A stretch of DNA of 48,232 bases from Mycolicibacterium sp. GTDB taxonomy: Bacteria; Actinomycetota; Actinomycetes; Mycobacteriales; Mycobacteriaceae. The stretch's first letter is position 1. Each line of letters starts with the position of its first letter. The notes below the pieces were generated by a model that had not been told where the DNA came from, made no database searches, and saw only the letters and a list, made by a program, of their open reading frames with translations. The stretch covers positions 1 through 48,232 of the forward strand of contig NZ_JAFMJZ010000008.1 in the NCBI RefSeq assembly GCF_017853185.1, in the 5' to 3' direction. The position numbers and the translations under genes are program-made. Below, one piece after another: positions 35,223 to 43,899 of this stretch.

Positions 35223-36806
35223 ATGAACAGCGTGTCGACCGAACAGCCCTACCTGTCGCGCCGACAGAACTGGGTCACCCAGCTCGCCCGGCACGCGACC
35301 ATGCAGCCCGACGCCACCGCGTTGCGATTCACCGGCCGGACCATCACCTGGGCGCAACTGCAACAGCGGGTGGCCCGGCTGGCCGCCGCCTTGCACCGCC
35401 GCGGCGTGGCGGCCGGCGACCGGGTGATGATCCTGATGCTCAACCGGCCCGAGTTCTTCGAGGCGACGCTGGCGGCCAATTCGCTCGGCGCCATCGCGGT
35501 GCCGGTGAACTTCCGGCTGACCCCGCCCGAGTTGGCCTATCTGGTGGAGAACTGCGGGGCGGCGGTCCTGATCACCGAGCCGATGCTGGCGCCGGTCGCC
35601 GCCGCGGTGCGCGAGATCGCCCCACTGCACCACCTGATCGTCGCCGAATCACCCTCATCGGACGGCGTCCTCGGCTACGAGGATCTGGTCGCCGAAGAGG
35701 GGGAGCCCGCACCCCCGGCTGACGTCCCCGGCGACAGCCCGGCGCTGATCATGTACACCTCCGGCACCACCGGTCATCCCAAGGGCGCGGTGCTCACGCA
35801 CGCCAACCTGGCCGGGCAGTCCATGACGGCGATCTACACCAACCCCCCCGAGCTCGGTCACGACGTCGGCTTCGTCGGGGTGCCGCTGTTCCACATCGCC
35901 GGAATCGGCATGCTGCTGCCGGCGATGACGTTGGGCGCGCCCACCGTGATCTACCCGCTGGGGGCCTTCGACCCGGGTGACCTGCTCGACGTGCTGGAAG
36001 CCGAGAAGGTCACCGGGATCTTCCTGGTGCCGGCGCAGTGGCAGGCGGTCTGCGCCGAACAGCAGGCCCGGCCCCGGCGGCTGTCGCTGCGGACGCTGTC
36101 CTGGGGCGCCGCGCCGGCCTCGGACACCCTGCTGCGGCAGATGGCGCAGACCTTTCCGAACTGCAAGATCATCGCGGCCTTCGGCCAGACCGAGATGTCG
36201 CCGGTCACCTGCATGCTGCTCGGTGAGGACGCGATCCGGAAACTCGGTTCGGTGGGAAGAGTCGTCCCGACGGTGGCCGCCCGGGTGGTCGACGACGAGA
36301 TGAACGACGTCGGAGTAGGCGAGGTCGGCGAGATCGTCTACCGGGCGCCCACCCTGATGGCCGGCTACTGGAACAACCCGCAGGCCACCGCAGAGGCCTT
36401 CGCCGGCGGCTGGTTCCACTCCGGCGATCTGGTCCGGATGGACGCCGAGGGTTACGTCTGGGTGGTCGATCGCAAGAAGGACATGATCATCTCCGGCGGG
36501 GAGAACATCTACTGCGCCGAGGTGGAGAACGTTCTGGCCGCCCACCCGGACATCGTCGAGGTGGCGGTGATCGGCCGGCCGGACGAGAAGTGGGGCGAGG
36601 TGCCGGTCGCGGTGGCCGCCGTCTCCGATCCGGGAGTGCGCCTGGCGGATCTCGACGGGTTCCTCAACGAACATCTGGCCCGGTACAAGCATCCGAAGGC
36701 GCTGGAGATCGTCGATTCGTTGCCCCGCAACCCAGCCGGTAAGGTCCTGAAAACCGAGTTGAGAGCGCGTTTCGGGGCAGGACAAAAACAGACCGGGGGT
36801 CAATAG
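35223..36806 (+). CDS. fadD5: Fatty-acyl-CoA ligase FadD5
   Basis: A 527-aa acyl-adenylate/acyl-CoA synthetase, first enzyme of the mce1 locus, thought to activate fatty acids released or imported through Mce1. The phosphate-binding loop YTSGTTGHPKG is at 178-188, the adenylate motif near FGQTEMSPVT, the hinge block WFHSGDLVRMDAEGYVWVVD, DRKKDMIISGGENI, and the catalytic Lys507 in NPAGKVLKTEL. The domain order is complete. ATG at 35223 was chosen; a GTG one codon upstream is equivalent. In M. tuberculosis the GntR gene mce1R precedes it; here the SRPBCC gene does. Confidence 0.93.
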   Translation: MNSVSTEQPYLSRRQNWVTQLARHATMQPDATALRFTGRTITWAQLQQRVARLAAALHRRGVAAGDRVMILMLNRPEFFEATLAANSLGAIAVPVNFRLTPPELAYLVENCGAAVLITEPMLAPVAAAVREIAPLHHLIVAESPSSDGVLGYEDLVAEEGEPAPPADVPGDSPALIMYTSGTTGHPKGAVLTHANLAGQSMTAIYTNPPELGHDVGFVGVPLFHIAGIGMLLPAMTLGAPTVIYPLGAFDPGDLLDVLEAEKVTGIFLVPAQWQAVCAEQQARPRRLSLRTLSWGAAPASDTLLRQMAQTFPNCKIIAAFGQTEMSPVTCMLLGEDAIRKLGSVGRVVPTVAARVVDDEMNDVGVGEVGEIVYRAPTLMAGYWNNPQATAEAFAGGWFHSGDLVRMDAEGYVWVVDRKKDMIISGGENIYCAEVENVLAAHPDIVEVAVIGRPDEKWGEVPVAVAAVSDPGVRLADLDGFLNEHLARYKHPKALEIVDSLPRNPAGKVLKTELRARFGAGQKQTGGQ

Positions 36807-36820
36807 TGGCGATGCTGCAT

Positions 36821-36877
36821 ACGGCCTGTGAGCCGTCGGGTACATTCCTGTGGTCTTGGTTACTACCTACCGGTAGG
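36821..36877 (+). promoter_or_regulatory. fadD5/yrbE1A intergenic promoter and palindrome
   Basis: The 127-bp gap holds an ACGGC/GCCGT hairpin (36821-36836), a TACATT hexamer fitting TANNNT (36841-36846) and a perfect 12-bp palindrome CCTACCGGTAGG (36866-36877). The palindrome would lie just downstream of the start site, a repressing position. An internal promoter between fadD5 and yrbE1A has been described in M. tuberculosis, which makes the call plausible. Confidence 0.45.
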
Positions 36878-36933
36878 GAGACGTTCATCACTCGTTCGGG
36901 GCAGGGAGGCCATGTGTCAGAGAGCGTGACCCC

Positions 36934-37716
36934 ATGACCACTGCGAGTTACCTGCGTAAGCGGTTCGACGGCCCCATGCAGGCCATGGGCGGCTTCTTCA
37001 AGATGTGCGTGCTCACCGGCAAGGCGTTGACCCGGCCTTTCCAGTGGAAAGAGTTCGTTCAGTACAGCTGGTTCCTGATGACGGTCGCGCTGCTGCCGAC
37101 CTTCGCCATGTCGATCCCGCTGACCGTGCTCATCATCTTCATCTTCAACCTGCTGCTGCAGGAGTTCGGTGCGGCCGACGTCTCCGGCGCGGGTGCGGCA
37201 CTGGCCTCGGTGACCCAGCTCGGCCCGCTGGTGACCGTGCTGGTGGTCGCCGGCGCCGGTTCGACCGCCATCTGCGCCGACCTCGGCGCCCGCACGATCC
37301 GCGAGGAGATCGACGCCCTCGAGGTGCTCGGCATCGATCCGATCCACCGCCTGGTGGTGCCTCGCGTGGCGGCGGCCATGTTCGTCGCCGTGCTGCTCAA
37401 CGGAGCGGTGATCACCATCGGCCTGATCGGCAGCTTCATGTTCGGCGTCGGGCTGCAGAACATCTCGGCCGGCGCCTACCTGCAGACACTCACCCTGGTG
37501 ACCGGCCTTCCCGAAGTGATCATCTCGATCGCCAAGGCGTTGACCTTCGGCCTGATCGCCGGATTGGTGGGTTGCTACCGCGGCCTGACCGTCGGCGGCG
37601 GCGCCAAGGGCGTGGGCATCGCGGTGAACGAGACTCTGGTGCTGTGCGTGGTCGCGCTGTTCGCGGTCAACGTCATCTTCACCACCATCGGCGTTCGATT
37701 CGGAACGGGGCGATAG
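36934..37716 (+). CDS. yrbE1A: Mce1 permease YrbE1A
   Basis: A 260-aa MlaE-family permease subunit of the Mce1 lipid importer in the inner membrane. About five hydrophobic segments are visible from residue 45 on. The ATPase-coupling motif EEIDALEVLGIDP is at 124-136, preceded by GAGSTAICADLGARTI. It pairs with YrbE1B, and an MceG-type ATPase encoded elsewhere would drive transport. The ATG has only a weak GAGAG upstream. It opens the mce1 block after a regulatory gap. Confidence 0.96.
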   Translation: MTTASYLRKRFDGPMQAMGGFFKMCVLTGKALTRPFQWKEFVQYSWFLMTVALLPTFAMSIPLTVLIIFIFNLLLQEFGAADVSGAGAALASVTQLGPLVTVLVVAGAGSTAICADLGARTIREEIDALEVLGIDPIHRLVVPRVAAAMFVAVLLNGAVITIGLIGSFMFGVGLQNISAGAYLQTLTLVTGLPEVIISIAKALTFGLIAGLVGCYRGLTVGGGAKGVGIAVNETLVLCVVALFAVNVIFTTIGVRFGTGR

Positions 37717-38583
37717 ATGGCGACGACAGCGGTACCGTCACGGTTCCCCCGGGTTCCGGGCGCTCTGGACAAACTGGCGAGCCTGCCGAGCCGGGCCCTG
37801 ACCAGCACCGGCAAGGTCTCCTGGTTCGCGATCGAGGCCATCAAGGAGATCGCGCACGCGTTGCGGTACTACCGCAAGGAGATCGTCCGGCTGATCGCCG
37901 AGACCGGCATGGGCGCCGGCGCGATGGCCGTGGTCGGCGGCACCGTCGCCATCGTCGGCTTCGTCACCCTCTCGGCCGGATCCCTGATCGCCATCCAGGG
38001 TTTCGCCTCGCTGGGCAACATCGGCGTCGAGGCCTTCACCGGCTTCCTCGCGGCCATGGTCAACGTCCGCCTGACCGCCCCGGTGGTGACCGGTGAGGCG
38101 CTGGCGGCCACCGTCGGCGCCGGCGCCACCGCCGAACTCGGCGCGATGCGGATCTCCGAGGAGATCGACGCGCTGGAGGTGATGGGCATCAAGTCCATCT
38201 CCTACCTGGTCTCCACCCGTCTGGTGGCCAGCGCCGTGGTGATCATCCCGCTGTACGCGATGGCGCTGATCATGGCGTTCGCCTCCGCACAGTTGACCAC
38301 CACGGTCCTCTACGGGCAGTCCAGCGGAACCTATGAGCACTATTTCCACACGTTCCTGCGGCCCAACGACGTGTTCTGGTCGTTCATCGAGGTCATCATC
38401 ATCTCGGTGATCGTGATGATCAATCACTGCTACTTCGGCTACAACGCCAGCGGCGGCCCGGTCGGCGTCGGCGAGGCCGTCGGTAAGTCCATGCGGGCCT
38501 CCCTGGTGGTGGTCCAGTTCGTCGTCCTGGGAGCTTCGTTGGCGCTGTACGGCACCGACCCGAACTTCAACCTGACGGTGTGA
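37717..38583 (+). CDS. yrbE1B: Mce1 permease YrbE1B
   Basis: A 288-aa MlaE-family permease, partner of YrbE1A. The coupling motif EEIDALEVMGIKS is at 148-160, preceded by GAGATAELGAMRI. Hydrophobic segments cover about 68-115 and 160-280. An N-terminal cytosolic part of about 60 residues is longer than in YrbE1A. The ATG directly follows the yrbE1A stop codon, and the stop overlaps the mce1A start. Confidence 0.96.
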   Translation: MATTAVPSRFPRVPGALDKLASLPSRALTSTGKVSWFAIEAIKEIAHALRYYRKEIVRLIAETGMGAGAMAVVGGTVAIVGFVTLSAGSLIAIQGFASLGNIGVEAFTGFLAAMVNVRLTAPVVTGEALAATVGAGATAELGAMRISEEIDALEVMGIKSISYLVSTRLVASAVVIIPLYAMALIMAFASAQLTTTVLYGQSSGTYEHYFHTFLRPNDVFWSFIEVIIISVIVMINHCYFGYNASGGPVGVGEAVGKSMRASLVVVQFVVLGASLALYGTDPNFNLTV

Positions 38584-39809
38584 TGACGATGACCGCACCC
38601 CAGGCACCCCTGAACCCGCCCCGCACCCCGCCGCTGAAGCTGGCGGGCCTGATCCTCCTGATCGTCACCGCGATCATCGTGACGTTCATCCTGCTTGAGT
38701 TCCGCGGCAAGCTGACGCCCAAGACCCAGCTGACGATGATGTCCAGCCGAGCGGGCCTGGTGATGGACCCGCAGTCCAAGGTCACCTACAACGGCGTGGA
38801 GATCGGCCGGGTCAGCAAGATCCTGGCGGCGACCGACGCCGGAAAGCCGGCCGCCAAGCTGGTGATGGACGTCGATCCGAAGTTCATCAAGCTGATCCCG
38901 GCCAACGTGGTGGGCGACATCCAGGCCACCACGATCTTCGGCAACAAGTACGTCTCGCTGTCGAGCCCGGCGAACCCGACGTCGAAGCGGATCAGCAGCT
39001 CCGACGTGATCGACGCCCGTAGCGTCACCACCGAGTTCAACACTCTCTTCGAGACCGTCACCGGTATCGCCGAGAAGATCGACCCGGTCAAGCTCAACCT
39101 GACCCTGTCGGCGACCGCCGAGGCGCTCACCGGCCTGGGCACCAAGTTCGGCCAGGCGCTGGTCAACACCAACGTGGCGCTGGACGACATCAACCCGCGG
39201 CTGGGTCGCTTCCAGCTCGGCATGCAGAAGCTGACCGGCCTGGCTGACGTCTACACCGCGGCCGGCCCGGACTTCTGGGACGCGATCGACAACGCGCTGA
39301 CCACCGCCCGCACCCTGAACAACCAGCGCGGCGATCTTGACGCCACGCTGCTGGCAGCGGCCGGGTTCGGCAACACCGGCGCCGACGTATTCGAGCGTGG
39401 CGCACCGTATTTCGTGCGCCTGATGTCCGACCTGGTGCCCACCTCGCAGCTGCTGAACACCTACAGCCCCTCGCTGGCCTGCATGGTGAAGAAGTATGCC
39501 GATGTGCTGCCGGCGGCACTGGACGCCTTCGGCGGCAACGGCTACTCGCTGGCCGACCACGCCCAGCTGATCGGCGCCCCGAACCCGTACGTCTATCCGG
39601 ACAACCTGCCGCGGGTCAACGGCCGCGGCGGTCCCGGCGGTGCGCCGGGCTGCTGGCAGGACGTAACCCGGGATTTCTGGCCGGCGCCGACCCTCGTCGT
39701 CGACGATGGCGCCTCGCTTGCTCCGTACAACCACTTCGAACTCGGTATGCCGATTCTCACTGAGTACGTCTGGGGCCGTCAGGTGGGGGAGAACACGATC
39801 AACCCATGA
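38583..39809 (+). CDS. mce1A: Mce1A substrate-binding protein
   Basis: First of six MCE/MlaD-domain proteins that form a tunnel from the cell envelope to the permease. One membrane anchor (about 20-40), MlaD domain about 45-125 (MVLDP-like GLVMDPQSKVTYNGVEIGRV), helical domain to about 280, and a conserved C-terminal block GRGGPGGAPGCWQDVTRDFWPAP. It ends in WGRQVGENTINP, matching Mce1A. At 408 aa it is shorter than the 454 aa recalled for M. tuberculosis: a hydrophobic stretch before GAPNPYVYP is absent. A GTG at 38580 is an equally good start; both overlap yrbE1B. Confidence 0.95.
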   Translation: MTMTAPQAPLNPPRTPPLKLAGLILLIVTAIIVTFILLEFRGKLTPKTQLTMMSSRAGLVMDPQSKVTYNGVEIGRVSKILAATDAGKPAAKLVMDVDPKFIKLIPANVVGDIQATTIFGNKYVSLSSPANPTSKRISSSDVIDARSVTTEFNTLFETVTGIAEKIDPVKLNLTLSATAEALTGLGTKFGQALVNTNVALDDINPRLGRFQLGMQKLTGLADVYTAAGPDFWDAIDNALTTARTLNNQRGDLDATLLAAAGFGNTGADVFERGAPYFVRLMSDLVPTSQLLNTYSPSLACMVKKYADVLPAALDAFGGNGYSLADHAQLIGAPNPYVYPDNLPRVNGRGGPGGAPGCWQDVTRDFWPAPTLVVDDGASLAPYNHFELGMPILTEYVWGRQVGENTINP

Positions 39810-40846
39810 GTATCAAAGGCACGGCGATCAAGCTCGCCCTCTTCTCATTCGTGCTGCTGCTGTGCACCGCGTTGCTCATCGTGGTGTTCGGTCAGCTGCG
39901 CTTCCAGCGCTACAACCACTACACCGCCGAGTTCAGCAACGGCAGTGGCGTCAAGGGCGGCGACTTCATCCGCGCGGGCGGCGTGGAGGTCGGCAAGGTC
40001 GCCGACGTGCGTCTCACCGAGAACGGTCAGCGCGTGATCATCGACATGAAGGTCGACCGGTCGCTGCCGCTCTACCAGTCCAGCACCGCCCAGATCCGCT
40101 ACGCCAACCTGATCGGTGACCGCTTCGTCAACCTGGAGCGCGGCACCGGCGAGGGCGCTGACCGGGTGCTGCCCCCGGGTGGATTCATCCCGGTGGCCCG
40201 CACCCAGCCGGCGCTGGACCTCGACGCACTGATCGGCGGTTTCAAGCCGCTGTTCAAGTCGCTCGATCCCGAGAAGGTCAACAACATCGCCTCGTCCCTG
40301 GTGACGGTGTTCCAGGGCCAAGGCGGCACGGTTGCCGACATCCTGCGCCAGACCGGCGAGCTGACCTCCACGCTGGCCGATCGCGACAAGGCCATCGGTG
40401 AGGTGATCACCAACCTCAACACCGTGCTCACCACGGTGAACAAGCATCAGAAGGCCTTCGACTCGACGGTCAACGACTTCGAGGTGCTCATCACCGGCCT
40501 CAAGAACCGGGCGGATCCGCTGGCCACCGCTGTGGCCGACATCAGCACCGCCTCCGGCACGCTGGCCGGGCTGCTCAGTGACAACCGGCCGCAGCTGCAG
40601 TCGACCCTGACCAACCTGGAGACCGTCCAGTCGGCGTTCGCCGACAACCCGGACAAGCTGGAGAAGCTGATCTCGGAATACCCGCCGGCGATCAACCTGA
40701 TCGGTCGCGTGGGCGGTATCTACGGCGACTTCTTCAACTTCTACCTGTGCGACCTCACCCTGACGCTCAACGGCTTGCAGCCGGGCGGTCCGGTGCGTGA
40801 AGTGCGGATCACCAAGCAGCCGACGGGGAGGTGCACGCCGCAATGA
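39806..40846 (+). CDS. mce1B: Mce1B substrate-binding protein
   Basis: A 346-aa MCE protein. Membrane anchor about 8-28, MlaD domain about 40-115 (FSNGSGVKGGDFIRAGGVEVGKV), helical needle region about 145-290, and a short conserved end (GGIYGDFFNFYLCDLTLTLN, then TGRCTPQ). There is no proline-rich tail, as is usual for Mce1B. The ATG overlaps the mce1A stop (ATGA), and its stop overlaps the mce1C start in the same way. Confidence 0.95.
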   Translation: MSIKGTAIKLALFSFVLLLCTALLIVVFGQLRFQRYNHYTAEFSNGSGVKGGDFIRAGGVEVGKVADVRLTENGQRVIIDMKVDRSLPLYQSSTAQIRYANLIGDRFVNLERGTGEGADRVLPPGGFIPVARTQPALDLDALIGGFKPLFKSLDPEKVNNIASSLVTVFQGQGGTVADILRQTGELTSTLADRDKAIGEVITNLNTVLTTVNKHQKAFDSTVNDFEVLITGLKNRADPLATAVADISTASGTLAGLLSDNRPQLQSTLTNLETVQSAFADNPDKLEKLISEYPPAINLIGRVGGIYGDFFNFYLCDLTLTLNGLQPGGPVREVRITKQPTGRCTPQ

Positions 40847-42291
40847 GGACTCTCCAAGGATCCGATCGCGTCAAGGTAGGTCTGCTCGGCCTGCTCATCC
40901 TGGTGATGGTGGTCGGGGTGGGCCAGAGCTTCGCCAGCATCCCGATGCTGTTCGCCAAGCCGATGTACTACGCGCACTTCGCCGACGCGGCCGGCGCCGC
41001 TCCCGGCGACAAGGTGCGGATCAGCGGTATGAACGTGGGCCAGATCAAGTCGCTCAAGATCGAGGGCGACCGGGTCAGGGTCGGCTTCACCCTCGGCGAC
41101 AACCGGATCGGCTCGGACAGCCGGCTGTCCATCCGCACCGACACCATCCTCGGCAAGCGGGTGATGGAGATCGAGAACCGTGGCAACAAGCCGCTGGCGG
41201 TCAACGGTGTGCTGCCGCTGGATCAGAGCACCACGCCGTACCAGCTGTACGACGCCTTCTCGGATCTGACCACCACGACCGCGGGCTGGGATCTCGACAG
41301 CGTCAAGAAGTCGCTGAACGTGCTGAGCGAGACCCTGGACTCCAGCACCCCCGAACTGAAGGCCGCCCTGGACGGCGTCGCCCGCTTCTCCGACACCATC
41401 GGCAAGCGTGACGATCAGTTCAAAGACCTTCTGGCACAAGCGAACAAGGTCGCCTCGGTGCTCGGTAACCGCAGCGATCAGATCAACCGGCTGCTGGTGA
41501 ACTCCAATTACCTGCTGGCCGCGGTCAACCAGCGCAGCCGCGAGGTCGATGTGCTGCTGGAGAACGTCTCCGCGGTCTCCCAGCAGTTCGCCGGGTTCAT
41601 CGATGACAACCCGAACCTCAACCACGTGCTGACCCAGCTGGACACCATCAGCACGATCCTGGCCAAGCACAAGGACGACCTGGCCTACTCGATCACCACG
41701 GCCTCGAAGTTCATGGGCGCGCTGGCCGAGTCGATCAGCTCCGGCCCGTACTTCAAGACGCTGGTGGCCAACCTGATCCCGTATCAGATGATGCAGCCGT
41801 TCGTCGACGCCGCGTTCAAGGGACGCGGTATCGACCCGGAGGAGTTCTGGCGCAACGCGGGCCTGCCGGCCTTCCGCCTCCCGGATCCCAACGGCGCCAC
41901 CCAGGCCAACGGCGCACCGCCGGCCGCTCCGAACGTGCTCGAGGGCACCCCGGAGTTCCCCGGTCCCGCTGTTCCGCCCGGAAACCCGTGCTCCTACACG
42001 CTGCCGGCAGCCAACCCCCAGACCCCGGGCAATCCGCTGCCCTGCGCGGGCCTGGACCAGGGCCCGTACGGTCTGGGTCAGTTCGGTCCGATCGACGGTG
42101 TGCAGCACCTGCCGATGAACCCCAACGGCGCGCTGCCCAACCACGGCGTGCCCGCGGCGGCCGTGCCGGGTGAGGCCGGACCGCTGGTTCCGGGCGCGCC
42201 CGGACCCGCGCTGGCTCCCGGTCCGCCCGGAGCCCGCACGATCCCGGTGCCGGACACGGTCATCGCTCCCACCGATCAGGGAGGGAACTAA
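40843..42291 (+). CDS. mce1C: Mce1C substrate-binding protein
   Basis: A 482-aa MCE protein. Membrane anchor about 10-30, MlaD domain about 40-120 (PGDKVRISGMNVGQIKSLKI), helical region about 150-320, then GPYFKTLVANLIPYQMMQPFVD and a Pro/Gly/Ala-rich tail from about 345. The tail includes a paired-cysteine stretch (NPCSYTLPAA, NPLPCAGL). The tail is somewhat shorter than in M. tuberculosis (515 aa total, from memory). The chosen ATG overlaps the mce1B stop; an ATG-like start four codons upstream is disfavoured. Confidence 0.95.
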   Translation: MRTLQGSDRVKVGLLGLLILVMVVGVGQSFASIPMLFAKPMYYAHFADAAGAAPGDKVRISGMNVGQIKSLKIEGDRVRVGFTLGDNRIGSDSRLSIRTDTILGKRVMEIENRGNKPLAVNGVLPLDQSTTPYQLYDAFSDLTTTTAGWDLDSVKKSLNVLSETLDSSTPELKAALDGVARFSDTIGKRDDQFKDLLAQANKVASVLGNRSDQINRLLVNSNYLLAAVNQRSREVDVLLENVSAVSQQFAGFIDDNPNLNHVLTQLDTISTILAKHKDDLAYSITTASKFMGALAESISSGPYFKTLVANLIPYQMMQPFVDAAFKGRGIDPEEFWRNAGLPAFRLPDPNGATQANGAPPAAPNVLEGTPEFPGPAVPPGNPCSYTLPAANPQTPGNPLPCAGLDQGPYGLGQFGPIDGVQHLPMNPNGALPNHGVPAAAVPGEAGPLVPGAPGPALAPGPPGARTIPVPDTVIAPTDQGGN

Positions 42292-42294
42292 CCG

Positions 42295-43899
42295 ATGTCC
42301 ATCCGTAATCTGAGCCTGGGCAAGGTCTCCCGGACGTCGGCGGTCGTCGGCGCGCTTGCGGTGATCCTCGCCGTCGTAGCCGCGATCGTCGGCTACAAGC
42401 TCTACATCAAGGCCACCACCACCACGGTGACCGCGTACTTCGCCGATGCCCTTGCCGTCTATCCCGGCGACCGGGTGCAGATCATGGGCGTCAAGGTCGG
42501 CAACATCGACAGCGTCGAGCCGGCCGGCGACAAGATGAAGGTCGTGCTGTCCTACGACAGCAAGTACAAGGTGCCGGCCAACGCGACCGCCTCGGTCCTC
42601 AACCCGACGGTCGTCGCCTCGCGTGTGCTCCAGCTCTCGCCGCCGTACAGCGGCGGTCCGGTACTGGCCGACAATGCGGTCATCCCGCTGGAGCGGACCC
42701 AGGTTCCGGTCGAGTGGGACGACATCCGTAAGCAGCTCGACACCCTGGTCACCGAGCTCGGCCCGACGCCGAGTCAGCCCAAGGGCCCGATCGGCGATCT
42801 GGTCGACTCCCTTGCCAACAACCTCAGCGGCAAGGGCAAGCAGATCAACACCACCTTCCGGGCGCTCTCGGATGCCATCGGCGCCCTCAACGAGGGCCGT
42901 GGCGATCTGTTCGGCGTGACCAAGAGCCTGGCGCTGTTCGTCAACGCGCTGCACCAGAACGATGAGCAGTTCGTCGCGCTCAACAACAACCTCGCGCAGT
43001 TCACCTCGTCGCTGAACAACTCCGATCAGGAGGTTGCCAAGGCGGTGCGCGAAATCAACTCCCTGATGAAGACCGCGCGCAAGTTCGTCGACGACAACGG
43101 CACGGTGCTGGCCAAGGACATCAACAATCTGGCCGAGGTCACCAACACGCTGATGCAGCCGGATGCCCGCAACGGCATCGAGACGGCGCTGCACGTGTAT
43201 CCGAACATGGCCGCGAACGTCAACAACATCTACCACCCGACGCATGGCGCGATCGTCGTCATCCCGGCGATTGCCAGCTGGGCCAACCCGATGCAGTTCA
43301 TCTGCTCGGCGATCCAGGCCGGCAGCCGGTTGGGTTACCAGGACTCCGCGGAACTGTGCGCGCAGTATCTGGCGCCGATCCTCGATGCCACCAAGTTCAA
43401 CTACCTGCCGTTCGGCGTGAACCAGTTCAGCGGCGCCGAGACGCTGCCGAAGTACGTGGCCTACTCCGAGGAGCGGCTGCGCCCGCCGCCGGGATACAAG
43501 GACACCACGGTTCCGGGTATCTGGTCGCGGGACACCCTGTTCTCGCACGGCAACCATGAGCCCGGCTGGATCGTGGCCCCCGGTATGCAGGGCGTCCAGG
43601 TGAACCCGTTCACCGAGGCGATGCTGACGCCGGACTCGCTGGCAGCCTTGATGGGCGGCCCGGACCCGACGTCTTACGCCCCGGGTGGCCCGCGCGGCGG
43701 TGCCCCGATGAACTCCTATGACCAACTCAACCCGCTGCCACCACCGTGGTATCCGGGTGCGCCCCCGCCGCCGGCGCCCGCCCAGGACGTGATCCCGGGA
43801 CCGCTGCCGGTGTCGCAGCTGATCGGACCGCCCGCGCCTGCGGCGGCACCGGCCGCTGCCGGACCCGCATTGCCTGCCGAGACGGGAGCCGGACAGTGA
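42295..43899 (+). CDS. mce1D: Mce1D substrate-binding protein
   Basis: A 534-aa MCE protein. Membrane anchor about 17-38, MlaD domain about 43-115 (YPGDRVQIMGVKVGNIDSVEP), helical region about 145-290, then a globular-looking block with paired cysteines (MQFICSAIQA, ELCAQYL). A Pro/Ala-rich tail covers the last 60 residues. A GGGAGGG Shine-Dalgarno sequence precedes the ATG, which lies three bases after mce1C. The stop overlaps the mce1E GTG. Confidence 0.95.
   Translation: MSIRNLSLGKVSRTSAVVGALAVILAVVAAIVGYKLYIKATTTTVTAYFADALAVYPGDRVQIMGVKVGNIDSVEPAGDKMKVVLSYDSKYKVPANATASVLNPTVVASRVLQLSPPYSGGPVLADNAVIPLERTQVPVEWDDIRKQLDTLVTELGPTPSQPKGPIGDLVDSLANNLSGKGKQINTTFRALSDAIGALNEGRGDLFGVTKSLALFVNALHQNDEQFVALNNNLAQFTSSLNNSDQEVAKAVREINSLMKTARKFVDDNGTVLAKDINNLAEVTNTLMQPDARNGIETALHVYPNMAANVNNIYHPTHGAIVVIPAIASWANPMQFICSAIQAGSRLGYQDSAELCAQYLAPILDATKFNYLPFGVNQFSGAETLPKYVAYSEERLRPPPGYKDTTVPGIWSRDTLFSHGNHEPGWIVAPGMQGVQVNPFTEAMLTPDSLAALMGGPDPTSYAPGGPRGGAPMNSYDQLNPLPPPWYPGAPPPPAPAQDVIPGPLPVSQLIGPPAPAAAPAAAGPALPAETGAGQ

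Noticed and set aside
40741..43725. A 994-codon open frame on the minus strand opposite mce1C and mce1D
   Set aside because: Same GC-driven artefact: the composition is repetitive (RVGDR, VDLVG-like runs) and the plus-strand Mce proteins are complete.
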